This document shows positions 17,298 through 25,472 of a DNA stretch of 64,000 nucleotides, in pieces; the first letter of the stretch is position 1; every line of letters begins with the position of its first letter. The translations under genes were made by a program, and so were the position numbers. A model generated the notes under the pieces. It was not told the origin of the DNA and did no database searches. It saw nothing but the letters and a program-made list of their open reading frames with translations. Origin of the DNA: Faecalicatena faecalis (GTDB taxonomy: Bacteria > Bacillota > Clostridia > Lachnospirales > Lachnospiraceae); contig NZ_JABACJ020000027.1 in the NCBI RefSeq assembly GCF_012524165.2, positions 1-64,000 of the forward strand, in the 5' to 3' direction.

Positions 17298-17342
17298 GGA
17301 TAAGATGGCAGGCTGGAACGCCTGCTCTCTTATCCTTTTTTT
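17298..17342 (+). terminator. leader terminator / attenuator before MATE gene
   Basis: A two-part stem (GGATAAGA 17298-17305 with TCTTATCC 17328-17335; GCAGGC 17308-17313 with GCCTGC 17320-17325) is followed by seven Ts. It lies between the promoter (17223-17251) and the MATE start (17380), so transcription must pass it to express the pump. This suggests riboswitch or attenuation control. The roughly 45-base RNA before it was not matched to a known class. Confidence 0.75.
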
Positions 17343-17379
17343 GATATAGGAAGAAACAACACAAGGGAGATTGATACAA

Positions 17380-18729
17380 ATGAAGAAGAATATTGACTTA
17401 ACACAGGGCCGCATCTTAGGACCGCTGATGCGCTTTACTCTGCCGATCATGGCCGCACTGGTCCTACAGACACTTTACGGTGCAGTGGACCTGCTCGTAG
17501 TAGGACAGTTTGCCTCCCCGGCCTCAGTGTCTGCAGTCGCCACCGGAAGCCAGGTACTCTACTCGCTGACGGTCATCATTACAGGACTGGCCATGGGCGT
17601 TACCATCCTGATCGGACAGCAGTTCGGCCAGCGGAAAGAGGAGGAGATTGGCAATACCGTAGGCGCGGGCATTTGCCTGTTTGCAGTGCTCAGCCTGATC
17701 CTGACAGGTATCATGCTAATCATGACACCCGTTTTCGTGCGTCTGCTGAAGGCACCGCCTGAGGCCTTTGACTATACAGTACAATACGTCATGATCTGCT
17801 CCGCGGGAATCCTGTTCATCGCCGCCTATAATACCCTGGGAAGTATCTTCCGTGGTATGGGGGATGCCCGGACACCACTTATTGCAGTCCTGATCGCCTG
17901 TATCGCCAATATCGGACTGGATCTGCTTTTTGTGGCCGTATTTAAAATGGGAGCGGCCGGTGCTGCCCTGGCGACCATACTGGCCCAGGCATGCAGTGTG
18001 ATTCTTTCCCTTTTGATCATTCGAAAGCGTGGTCTGATCTTCCCCTTTTCCCGGAAACAGATCCGCTTTAACAAAACGATTATCCTGCGTATCATCAAAA
18101 TGGGTGCCCCCTGTGCCCTGCAGGATCTGCTTGTCAGCATCTCCTTCCTCGCAATCACCGCAATCGTCAATCAGCTGGGCGTGATTGCCTCTGCCGGAGT
18201 AGGTGTTGCGGAAAAACTGTGCGGCTTTATCATGCTGGTGCCCTCTTCCTACACCCAGTCCATGTCCGCCTACGTAGCGCAGAATATCGGAGCCGGACTT
18301 AAAAAACGTGCCAAAAAAGGACTGTACTACGGAATGCTCACGTCCTTCTGCTTCGGTATTATCATGAGTTACTTCGCCTTTTTCCATGGGGAAACACTCT
18401 CACGGGTATTTGCCAAAGACAGCGCCGTCATCCTGGCCTCCGCAGAATACCTGAAAGGGTATGCCATCGATACACTGCTCGTATCCTTCCTGTTCTGCTT
18501 TATCGGATACTTTAACGGATGCGGCAGCACCACCTTCGTTATGGTACAGGGACTTGTCGGTGCCTTCGGAGTCAGAATCCCGGTCTCCTACCTGATGAGT
18601 AAGGCCGCAGAAGTTTCCCTGTTCCATATCGCACTGGCAACACCCTGCTCCACCGTGGTGCAGATTATCCTGTGCCTAAGCTACTTCAGATGGAAAAACT
18701 CTAAAAATTTTACCGTAAAAACCAGTTGA
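17380..18729 (+). CDS. MATE family efflux transporter
   Basis: 449 residues from ATG 17380 (AAGGGAGA 10 bases upstream); a TTG at 17371 is too close to that site. It has twelve membrane helices in two related halves: PLMRFTLPIMAALVLQTLYGAVDLLVVG opens the first half, with FRGMGDARTPL, and KMGAPCALQDLLVSIS opens the second, with YFNGCGSTTF as the paired motif. Na+ or H+-driven export of drugs or cationic metabolites is expected. The C-terminus (RWKNSKNFTVKTS) appears to have been replaced by insertion of the next module: an alternative ending, RWKNSKKFS-stop, is found 3.7 kb downstream at 22434-22461. Confidence 0.92.
   Translation: MKKNIDLTQGRILGPLMRFTLPIMAALVLQTLYGAVDLLVVGQFASPASVSAVATGSQVLYSLTVIITGLAMGVTILIGQQFGQRKEEEIGNTVGAGICLFAVLSLILTGIMLIMTPVFVRLLKAPPEAFDYTVQYVMICSAGILFIAAYNTLGSIFRGMGDARTPLIAVLIACIANIGLDLLFVAVFKMGAAGAALATILAQACSVILSLLIIRKRGLIFPFSRKQIRFNKTIILRIIKMGAPCALQDLLVSISFLAITAIVNQLGVIASAGVGVAEKLCGFIMLVPSSYTQSMSAYVAQNIGAGLKKRAKKGLYYGMLTSFCFGIIMSYFAFFHGETLSRVFAKDSAVILASAEYLKGYAIDTLLVSFLFCFIGYFNGCGSTTFVMVQGLVGAFGVRIPVSYLMSKAAEVSLFHIALATPCSTVVQIILCLSYFRWKNSKNFTVKTS
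18688..18707 (+). repeat. direct repeat, copy 1 (in MATE 3' end)
   Basis: Twenty bases identical to 22434-22453, with further gapped similarity for about 35 bases more. It marks the left edge of the AT-rich SdpI/ABC module. Confidence 0.75.
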
Positions 18730-18784
18730 AAATTTGCTGATCCTCTAAAACACACAATGTACGTGCTTCCTATGATGAAGTATC

Positions 18785-18835
18785 AAAAACCGTAGACATT
18801 CTGGCTGATTTAGTCAGTTTGTCTACGGTTTTTTT
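18785..18835 (+). terminator. intrinsic terminator after MATE gene
   Basis: AAAAACCGTAGACA (18785-18798) pairs with TGTCTACGGTTTTT (from 18820) and runs into a T-tract. It sits directly before the promoter of the ABC/SdpI module. Confidence 0.85.
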
Positions 18836-18836
18836 G

Positions 18837-18897
18837 TTGACATTTTCAGGTATTAGACATATACTGGAATTAACCTATTAACCAAAAGGTTAATTCC
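18837..18897 (+). promoter_or_regulatory. promoter and operator of the ABC/SdpRI module
   Basis: TTGACA (18837-18842), a 17-bp spacer and TATACT (18860-18865). Directly after the -10 is a perfect 10-bp inverted repeat GGAATTAACC/GGTTAATTCC (18866-18875, 18888-18897), with a nested TTAACC-AAAA-GGTTAA palindrome. The position over the start site fits repression by the ArsR/SdpR-type protein encoded in the same operon (inference). Confidence 0.75.
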
Positions 18898-18920
18898 AAG
18901 GAGAGGGAGGCGTGTTATTT

Positions 18921-19685
18921 ATGCTGGAAGTTTTCAATCTTTCGTTTCATTATCAGCCTGATGTTCCCATACTAACCAATCTTACATTTTCTGTACCAGA
19001 CGGCAAGGTAGTCGGATTATTAGGGAAAAATGGTGTCGGTAAAACCACTACTTTAAAATTGATATTAGGCTTATTACCGATTGAAAAAGGCACTATTACT
19101 CTACAGGATTGTTCTTTAGATGCACAGCCTTTACAGTACAAAGAAAAAATCAATTATGTCTCGGACAGCCACGATTTATACAATAATCTTACTGGAAAAG
19201 AGTACCTGAATTTTATAGCAGATATGTATGGGGTATCAACTGAAGAAAGAAGGAAAATTTATGCTCCATTGATTAAGGAGTTTCAAGTTGAAAAGTATTT
19301 AAATCAGCCGATTAAAAATTTTTCCCACGGAACGAAACAAAAAATTGCAATTATATCTTCTCTCGTAAATGACCCTCAGCTTTGGGTATTAGATGAACCT
19401 ATGACGGGACTGGATATCGAAGCCGCCCAAGTATTGAAAAGATTGATTAAGTCAAGGGCAGGCAATGGAAAATCAGTTTTATTCTCATCTCATATATTGG
19501 AAATATGTGAAAAGCTATGCGATACCATTGTTTTTATTCAAAAAGGAACAATCAGGAAAACGATTATACTTCAAGATAACTTCCTTGACATTTCTTTGGA
19601 AGATATCTATATGGAGGTGGTAAATGATGAGCCGCTGGATAAAGATTTTTCAACTAAGCAGGACAATCTGCCGATTGAATTTTAG
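18921..19685 (+). CDS. ABC transporter ATP-binding protein
   Basis: 254 residues from ATG 18921, ten bases after GGGAGG; a GTG at 18912 is too close to that site. Walker A is GLLGKNGVGKTTTLK, the signature is NFSHGTKQKIAII (altered from LSGGQ), Walker B is LWVLDEPMTGLD, and the switch His is in LFSSHILEICE. It powers the overlapping permease. The context with SdpI and SdpR homologues points to protection from, or export of, an antimicrobial peptide. The gene is about 36% GC, clearly lower than the MATE gene before it. Confidence 0.92.
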   Translation: MLEVFNLSFHYQPDVPILTNLTFSVPDGKVVGLLGKNGVGKTTTLKLILGLLPIEKGTITLQDCSLDAQPLQYKEKINYVSDSHDLYNNLTGKEYLNFIADMYGVSTEERRKIYAPLIKEFQVEKYLNQPIKNFSHGTKQKIAIISSLVNDPQLWVLDEPMTGLDIEAAQVLKRLIKSRAGNGKSVLFSSHILEICEKLCDTIVFIQKGTIRKTIILQDNFLDISLEDIYMEVVNDEPLDKDFSTKQDNLPIEF

Positions 19686-21222
19686 CTTTTTGAATGTTCG
19701 ACACAGATTAAAGGAACAGCTGGATATTTATTTTATCGTGCTGCTTTGCTTTATCGCAGGCATGATAGGTGTATTTTATTATTATTACTTTCAAATAATG
19801 GAGCAGGCTTATACAGGATTAGTTGAATTCGGAATGGCCAATTTATTCTTTCCTCTTATACTTTCCGGACTGTCTATCATACTTACAATTATAAGCAGCT
19901 TTCTTTTGATAAACTTGTTTTGCTTTTCAAAAGATCTGGAGAATATACTGCTGTTTCCTATACAGCCTTGTGACATCTTTACAAGTAAATATATTTCAAA
20001 TATCTTGTTTTGTTATGGAATAGAAATATTGCTGTTGTTTCCGGTCTGTATTATTCAAACGGAACATACAGGAGACATCTCTGTGATTATCACTTATATT
20101 TCTGCAATCATAATGCTTCCTCATATTGTAACATTTCCGTTATCAGTAATTGTTACAATATGTTTGAAAATTGCCATGTATCTTAGACGTATGAGGACTA
20201 TACTGGCTGTGACAGGAATTGGGATATATCTGGCTGGAAATGTAATATATAGAGTAGCGACTGCGGATTTACATATGAATTTAGAACAGAATTTCCTAAG
20301 TGGGGTCACTCAGTTATGCACACCGTTTCCATTTTACGATAAATATATCTGTTTAAATACAGGTTTAAAATTATTCGCTGCCATTCTTTCTGTAATAGCA
20401 GTTGTGGGATATTACTATTTGAGCAACTTTGTGATTGGAATAAAATATGCTGTTTACAGCAGGCAGGTACGGCTTATTGCTGCAAAAATGAAATACCATT
20501 CATCATCAAAGCTGAAGAGTTATTTCAGTAAAGAATGTAAAATGTTTTTTCGAAATCCTGTGTATGTTATAAACGGATTGTTTGGGATTATCATTACACC
20601 GTTTCTATTGCCGTTCTCCTTCCGGGTAAGTGCAGCCGCGGAAAGTATAGAGCAAATAAGAATATTGGTGACAGCTCCAGAATTTTCTTTCTATGCAACA
20701 CTATTTTCACTTGCAGTAATTGTACTTACATCGTCAATCAATGTAATTGCTTCGAGTAGTTTTTCCAGAGAGGGAGCGAACTTATGGATAGCGAAACTAA
20801 TTCCATATGGTTTAAAGCAACAGGCTTTTGTAAAAATCTTATTCGCTGTAATCGTATCATTTGTTGGAATTATAATAAATTGTTTGATTTTTAAACTGTA
20901 CTTTTACTATAATTTCCGCCAGATTTTTGTGATTGTTTTGGCAGGCACTTTGTTTACTATCCTGTGGAACACGATCGGAGTATTTATTGATATGAAACAT
21001 CCGAAATTAGAGTGGACTAATGAAGTAGAAGCAGTCAAACAAAATATCAATGTGATTTTATCAATTGTTGTGTGTATTATCATTTCCGCAGGTTACTTCT
21101 TAATCGTAATGAAGATGATACAAAGATGCTTTACCCCTTTTGTAATAACAGGGGTCATATCATGCAGCCTGCTCGTCTTGATCTTAATTGTATGCATAGG
21201 AATTACACTTGAACAAGAGTGA
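19624..21222 (+). CDS. ABC transporter permease (putative ABC exporter)
   Basis: 532 residues, with roughly ten to twelve hydrophobic helices (for example FIVLLCFIAGMIGVFYYYY, LFFPLILSGLSIILTIISSF) and no periplasmic domain. It starts inside the ATPase gene after GGAGGTGG, showing translational coupling. The layout matches long permeases that pair with one ATPase in bacteriocin-type or uncharacterised exporters. The substrate is unknown. It is AT-rich like the rest of the module. Confidence 0.85.
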   Translation: MMSRWIKIFQLSRTICRLNFSFLNVRHRLKEQLDIYFIVLLCFIAGMIGVFYYYYFQIMEQAYTGLVEFGMANLFFPLILSGLSIILTIISSFLLINLFCFSKDLENILLFPIQPCDIFTSKYISNILFCYGIEILLLFPVCIIQTEHTGDISVIITYISAIIMLPHIVTFPLSVIVTICLKIAMYLRRMRTILAVTGIGIYLAGNVIYRVATADLHMNLEQNFLSGVTQLCTPFPFYDKYICLNTGLKLFAAILSVIAVVGYYYLSNFVIGIKYAVYSRQVRLIAAKMKYHSSSKLKSYFSKECKMFFRNPVYVINGLFGIIITPFLLPFSFRVSAAAESIEQIRILVTAPEFSFYATLFSLAVIVLTSSINVIASSSFSREGANLWIAKLIPYGLKQQAFVKILFAVIVSFVGIIINCLIFKLYFYYNFRQIFVIVLAGTLFTILWNTIGVFIDMKHPKLEWTNEVEAVKQNINVILSIVVCIIISAGYFLIVMKMIQRCFTPFVITGVISCSLLVLILIVCIGITLEQE

Positions 21223-21262
21223 TTACCTTTCATAAGATACTTATCAAAAGGAGGAGTGATTT

Positions 21263-21469
21263 ATGAGTAAAAAGAATTTAACTGCCCTGGTTTTCTTGTT
21301 TGGAACTTTTATTTTATTATTCGTGGTAACATTTTTTCTCCCGGAAGAAATTCCTTTCCATTTTGACGCTGATGGAGAAGCAGGCTGGTATGCAAGTAAG
21401 TATTTTATATTACTGCTTACACCAGTTCCGTATTTGATTTATCACCAATTTACACATAAGAAGAAATAA
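21263..21469 (+). CDS. small DUF1648-like membrane protein
   Basis: 68 residues: a helix (LTALVFLFGTFILLFVVTFF), then LPEEIPFHFDADGEAGWYASKY, the loop found at the start of SdpI/DUF1648 proteins (a 'P-x-H-x-D-x-x-G' type element), and a second helix. It equals the N-terminal third of a longer SdpI-like protein, so it is either a mini-version or a split partner of the SdpI homologue 300 bp downstream. AAAGGAGG precedes the ATG. Confidence 0.75.
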   Translation: MSKKNLTALVFLFGTFILLFVVTFFLPEEIPFHFDADGEAGWYASKYFILLLTPVPYLIYHQFTHKKK

Positions 21470-21502
21470 ATACAGTAATACTCAGAAAGGAGATTTTTAT
21501 CA

Positions 21503-21811
21503 ATGACAACTGTATTTAAGGCTTTGTCTGATGATACGAGACGACAGATCCTGAAGTTATTAGCCAACGGCGATTTGACAGCAAAGGAAATTGCCGAAAA
21601 TTTTACAATATCAAAACCTGCTATATCGAAACACCTTGATATATTAAAAGAAGCGAGATTAGTCACAAGTGAACGAACAGGCATGTCCGTGACTTATTCT
21701 CTCAATGCTTCTGTATTACAAACCACACTAGGGGCTTTTTTAGAATTTTTTGATGTCAATAATAAAACAACTGGAAAGGTGGAAAATAGAAATGAAGATG
21801 AAGATATATAA
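21503..21811 (+). CDS. ArsR family repressor (SdpR-like)
   Basis: 102 residues. The winged helix reads TVFKALSDDTRRQILKLLANGDLTAKEIAENF and then ISKPAISKHLDILKEARLV. Metal-binding cysteines of ArsR/SmtB sensors are absent, as in SdpR. In Bacillus SdpR represses sdpRI and is held at the membrane by SdpI when toxin is present. Here the gene overlaps sdpI-like 21792, and a perfect palindrome at the module promoter is the likely operator. Confidence 0.9.
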   Translation: MTTVFKALSDDTRRQILKLLANGDLTAKEIAENFTISKPAISKHLDILKEARLVTSERTGMSVTYSLNASVLQTTLGAFLEFFDVNNKTTGKVENRNEDEDI

Positions 21812-22412
21812 AAATCTGAACGTGCTTTTGTTAGTTATATTCATTTTAGGAACGCTTTTTTGTTATCAAAATCTTCCGAATGAAATTCCCCTGTTTATGC
21901 AGTCTCCTAACAGAATTGTTTTTATTGGAATTAGCTTCGCCATTCTGTTTACATTAGCGGTTGTTTCATTTTGTCCGCAAAAAATATCAAGAAGTGATGA
22001 TATTGTAAGAAATGAAGTTACAATCGTTGTTTTTAATTTTCTGGGAATTGGAGTGTTACTCTATTATCTTGCAACCATAGCGCAGTACAGTGGTTTTCAA
22101 ATAGATTATTTGAAAGTAATTATACTGATCATTGGGGCTATGATGATTTTGATAGGAAATTTTTTGCCACAAATGCCTTTCCGCAGTCGGATAGGATTTA
22201 AATTACCCTGGATACTAAAGGATAAATTATGCTGGCAGAAAACACATAGATTTGCAGGATATACGGCAATTCCCTTTGGTATTATGCAATGTCTGCTTGC
22301 CCTATTTGTTCAAAATAATAACCTAATATTTTTATTCGGGATTGGCTTGTGGATTATAATCGTATGCATTTATTCATTATTTGTTTTTACCACTAACAGG
22401 CAACATAGCTGA
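21792..22412 (+). CDS. SdpI family immunity-like membrane protein
   Basis: 206 residues from ATG 21792 (AAGGTGG nine bases upstream), overlapping the repressor gene. It has six hydrophobic segments. The DUF1648 element (NLPNEIPLFMQSPNRI) is near the N-terminus, and the SdpI core GNFLPQMPFRSRIGFKLPW and WQKTHRFAGY toward the end. SdpI gives immunity to the SDP toxin and signals to SdpR. No SdpC-like toxin gene is present, so this may protect against toxins made by others. Confidence 0.88.
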   Translation: MKMKIYKNLNVLLLVIFILGTLFCYQNLPNEIPLFMQSPNRIVFIGISFAILFTLAVVSFCPQKISRSDDIVRNEVTIVVFNFLGIGVLLYYLATIAQYSGFQIDYLKVIILIIGAMMILIGNFLPQMPFRSRIGFKLPWILKDKLCWQKTHRFAGYTAIPFGIMQCLLALFVQNNNLIFLFGIGLWIIIVCIYSLFVFTTNRQHS

Positions 22413-22433
22413 CACACAGAAAACTGCGCAAGA

Positions 22434-22453
22434 AGATGGAAAAACTCTAAAAA
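22434..22453 (+). repeat. direct repeat, copy 2 (displaced MATE 3' end)
   Basis: Identical to 18688-18707. Reading on in the MATE frame gives RWKNSKKFS-stop (ends 22461), a plausible original MATE C-terminus cut off by the insertion of the module between the two copies. Confidence 0.7.
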
Positions 22454-22505
22454 ATTTTCGTAAAAAATACTGGTTTTTCCTGTTGAAATTTGTTACAATA
22501 TTCAA

Positions 22506-22526
22506 GGCGCGGTAGAATACCGCGCC
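22506..22526. repeat. 9-bp perfect hairpin before tRNA-Ser
   Basis: GGCGCGGTA-GAA-TACCGCGCC. It lies just 6 bases upstream of the tRNA 5' end, downstream of a likely -10 (TACAAT, about 22493-22498). It could be a processing signal in the tRNA precursor. Confidence 0.5.
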
Positions 22527-22532
22527 CCATAT

Positions 22533-22618
22533 GCAGCAGTGGTCGAGTTGGCTGATGGCATCTGCCTCGAAAGCAGAAGAGCGGCAACGCTCCGGGGGTT
22601 CAAATCCCTCCTGCTGCG
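22533..22618 (+). tRNA. tRNA-Ser(CGA)
   Basis: Acceptor GCAGCAG pairs with CTGCTGC (22611-22617), with discriminator G22618. Anticodon stem TCTGC/GCAGA has loop CTCGAAA, so the anticodon is CGA (reads UCG). The long variable arm AGAGC...GCTC and T-arm loop TTCAAAT are typical of tRNA-Ser. The 3' CCA is not encoded. It may have served as a landmark for the AT-rich module beside it. Confidence 0.95.
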
Positions 22619-22625
22619 CTTGCAA

Positions 22626-22675
22626 AAAGGCACGTCCAGATTAGGAACAGTAATTTTCCTTCTGAACGTGCCTTT
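22626..22675. terminator. terminator of tRNA-Ser / AAA gene
   Basis: AAAGGCACGT (22626-22635) and ACGTGCCTTT (22666-22675), plus inner AGA/TCT pairs, between the tRNA (+) and the converging AAA-ATPase gene (-). Confidence 0.75.
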
Positions 22676-22678
22676 AGA

Positions 22679-24229
22679 CTATTTCGTTACGATTTTTTCT
22701 ATCCTGCATTCATGATGCTTGTTTTTATCATAGTTGATCCCAACAAGCAGTATTTCCCGGCATTCCTTCACTTTCTGGATATAATTCTTTTCTTTAATTT
22801 GTGCAATCGCGTCCTCACAGGATTTCCCCACTTTCAGTTCCAGTATAATCGCCGGTATGCCAGCCTTTTTAGGGCGGAATAAATAATCACAATACCCCTT
22901 CCCACTTTTTGCTTCTCGTTCTATTTCGTAATCTTTTCTTGCATATAAATAACAGAGTGTGATCACACAGGATAATGCATTTTCATCGTGATATTCCAGA
23001 AAAGGAATTTCTCTGTCATGCACCTCTTCCAACATAGATGCTACCCTTATTTCATCACACGCCAGCGTAGCCTCCAACATTTCCCGGGAACCATTAACAA
23101 TTTTCTTTACTTCCCCCATGCTGTCCCGCGCCAGTACCTTCTGATACTTCTCCATAAGCTCATAATTTGGTATCCGAAGCATCCCGTCATGATAAGATAA
23201 AAATCCGTAAACCACCATCGCTGAAAGAATCTCGTCTCTGGTATTCAACTCCAGTTCGGATACGCTGTATCCCTGCAGCTCTACTTCAACCGGAATCCCA
23301 GCTACCATTTTGACGATATCTTCCCTCACTTCATCCACATTGTGTTCTATACAGTCAGCAACTTCATTCATCGGACCTGTCTCAGTCCAATAGTTAAGAC
23401 ACACCCCGTCACTCAGAGCACAGTTCACAGAGCGTGGATTAAAAAGACTTCTCCCGTCACTCATATAATATCCGTCATACCAGTATTTCAGTTCTTCATA
23501 GCTTACCGATTGATTTTCCCCGCACAGTTTCCTGACTTCCTCTTCACTCATCCCAAAATATGCTTCATAAATATAATCATTCATAAAATTATACTCACGG
23601 AACATATTCAGCTCTGACCCGCTGGAGTACTTAGCAATCGGAAGAATTCCTGTCATATAGGCCAGTTCTACATAAGGCTGGTCTTTGAGCAGATTTTTGA
23701 TAAACTTCAGATAATGTGTCTTATCCTCTCTGCTCATAAATTTCTCATAGAAAACAGCATCCCACTCATCCAGAATAAAGATGAAAAACTCACCTGAATC
23801 CCGTAACAGGTCACTGACCGAAACACCTGGCCTGCCAGAAAGTCCATATGTCTCTTCCAGATCTTCCCGGATTCCATCCTTAACGTAATTAATATAGTCT
23901 TCATAAGAGCTGCATGTATCCGGCATCCGGCTAAAATCAATATAAATCACATTGTGCCTGTTCAGATGTTCCTGATAGGTAGGATCGTCTGAAATAGACA
24001 GATGATCAAATAAAGAATGACCATCTGCCTCCTTTGTATAATAGGCTCCCAGCATATTTGCATTAGTTGTTTTTCCAAAACGTCTTGGTCTGGTGATACA
24101 GACATAGCAGTCATTTGTTCCAATCAATCCGTTCAATCTGCTGATCAGCATGCTCTTATCCACGTAAATCTTCTGCTTTTGTACTTTTCTAAAATGAATC
24201 ATTGGATATGGTGTGTTCAGATAGTTCAT
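22679..24229 (-). CDS. AAA-ATPase-like / PD-(D/E)XK nuclease-like protein
   Basis: 516 residues from ATG 24229 after AGGGAGGTG. The N-terminal AAA-ATPase_like domain begins YLNTPYPMIHFRKVQKQKIYVDKS, with TRPRRFGKTTNANML as the P-loop-like segment and FIFILDEWDAVFYEKF as Walker B. The C-terminal PDDEXK_9-type domain has EREAKSGKGYCDYLFRPKK and PAIILELKVGKS, which supply the D and E-x-K residues. The family is abundant and expanded in gut Bacteroidetes and Firmicutes. The role is unknown, with a suspected link to mobile elements or defence. It stands alone beside tRNA-Ser. Confidence 0.88.
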   Translation of the reverse strand: MNYLNTPYPMIHFRKVQKQKIYVDKSMLISRLNGLIGTNDCYVCITRPRRFGKTTNANMLGAYYTKEADGHSLFDHLSISDDPTYQEHLNRHNVIYIDFSRMPDTCSSYEDYINYVKDGIREDLEETYGLSGRPGVSVSDLLRDSGEFFIFILDEWDAVFYEKFMSREDKTHYLKFIKNLLKDQPYVELAYMTGILPIAKYSSGSELNMFREYNFMNDYIYEAYFGMSEEEVRKLCGENQSVSYEELKYWYDGYYMSDGRSLFNPRSVNCALSDGVCLNYWTETGPMNEVADCIEHNVDEVREDIVKMVAGIPVEVELQGYSVSELELNTRDEILSAMVVYGFLSYHDGMLRIPNYELMEKYQKVLARDSMGEVKKIVNGSREMLEATLACDEIRVASMLEEVHDREIPFLEYHDENALSCVITLCYLYARKDYEIEREAKSGKGYCDYLFRPKKAGIPAIILELKVGKSCEDAIAQIKEKNYIQKVKECREILLVGINYDKNKHHECRIEKIVTK

Positions 24230-24344
24230 TCCATGCACCTCCCTTTTCATCATTATAGACAATTTCCAGGATTTCAGCAATGTAAAGTTTCTATCTGGTG
24301 CTCTTAGTAACTGTGCACAGGATACCCGTGAACAGTTACGGCTC

Positions 24345-25304
24345 TTACAGCATCCTGACCGTCACCTCATACTTCACCTTCTCCCCCGGCTCCAGGAATT
24401 TCAGCATCCCCTTCTCACGCATGACATCTCTCCCGTCCGGATAGCAGTTCCCGCATTCCAGTCCCAGCACATAATCGCGCACACCCATCATCTTCCATTC
24501 CACAAAGCAGTCCAGCACTTCCTGATCAAACGAAATCTCCAGTCCCTGCCCGATCTTCGGCTGATAGATAGAAGCTTTCCCTTCTTTCTCGAACTTATGA
24601 TAATAGCATCTCTCCACATATCCCGCTTCCGGCTTGATCATCTTCATCCAGTTCTCAAGATCCTCCGCTGCATGTTCATCGCGGGCAGCCACTTCGTCTG
24701 ACAAAATCTCCACGATACTATCCTCATCCAACAGCGGATATCCCATATTCATATGATACAGCACCTCCAGAGGCTGTACTGCATCACCGGTATTTTCAAT
24801 CACATCTCTGATCACAAATTCGTTTTCCGTAAGGCTCACCCTGATCTCCCGGTCCAGACGGTACTTCCGGGCAAACAAAGCCTCATCCCGGATCACTGCC
24901 CGGATGACCAGATAACCGTCCTCTTCAATCCAGTAGACCTGGTCCGACGGAGTGTTGGCGATCGTGCCGTGCAATGGAAGTTCCTCTCCTTCGTCCACAC
25001 ACGGAGAGCCAACGGCCTGAAGCCCACAGGTCGTCAAAAATCCTGCCGTAAATGTTTTCAGCCAGTTAGAACCTGTCCTGTCATAAAATGCCGGGGCAGC
25101 ATAACCGCAGGGTGAAAAGTATGACATATTGATTCCCCTGTAACGAAGCCTGGAAATATCCGCACACCGGTCCGGTGAGACCGTCAGCTCCAGCCCTTTT
25201 CCGTTATTCACCTCCAGAAGACGCATTCCATCGCCTTTTCCACCGACGAGCCGGTGTTCCTCAATTCCATAAAGCTGTGAATCATGCCCTATATATGGAT
25301 TCAT
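24345..25304 (-). CDS. Aldose-1-epimerase-like protein (DUF4432)
   Basis: 319 residues. It has the galactose-mutarotase-like beta-sandwich features of DUF4432: GIEEHRLVGGKGDGMRLLEVNNG at the N-terminus, SPDRCADISRLRYRGINMSYFSP, LHGTIANTPSD with a catalytic-type His, and VLYHMNMGYPLL with the second His. It is expected to interconvert sugar anomers to feed the kinase/isomerase upstream. It is the last gene of the minus-strand sugar cluster, followed by an 8-bp hairpin (24307-24339). Confidence 0.85.
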   Translation of the reverse strand: MNPYIGHDSQLYGIEEHRLVGGKGDGMRLLEVNNGKGLELTVSPDRCADISRLRYRGINMSYFSPCGYAAPAFYDRTGSNWLKTFTAGFLTTCGLQAVGSPCVDEGEELPLHGTIANTPSDQVYWIEEDGYLVIRAVIRDEALFARKYRLDREIRVSLTENEFVIRDVIENTGDAVQPLEVLYHMNMGYPLLDEDSIVEILSDEVAARDEHAAEDLENWMKMIKPEAGYVERCYYHKFEKEGKASIYQPKIGQGLEISFDQEVLDCFVEWKMMGVRDYVLGLECGNCYPDGRDVMREKGMLKFLEPGEKVKYEVTVRML

Positions 25305-25472
25305 ATTTTTTCCTTTCTAAAGCAAGTCAAAGCGGATATTTAAAATCCGCTATGCTGCTTCCCTGATGAACTTTAATTGTTTCTAATTTAAAATCGAATC
25401 TATATTTCCTGTATCTGTCCTTTCATCTAGTTATTCCAGATAAGAACCTGCACCAGTACAGCGTCTCTCACA

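Noticed and set aside
17306..17350. Leader peptide of 14 residues (MAGWNACSLILFLI) in the MATE leader
   Set aside because: No convincing ribosome-binding site, and the frame is simply the terminator stem read through; kept only as a remark.
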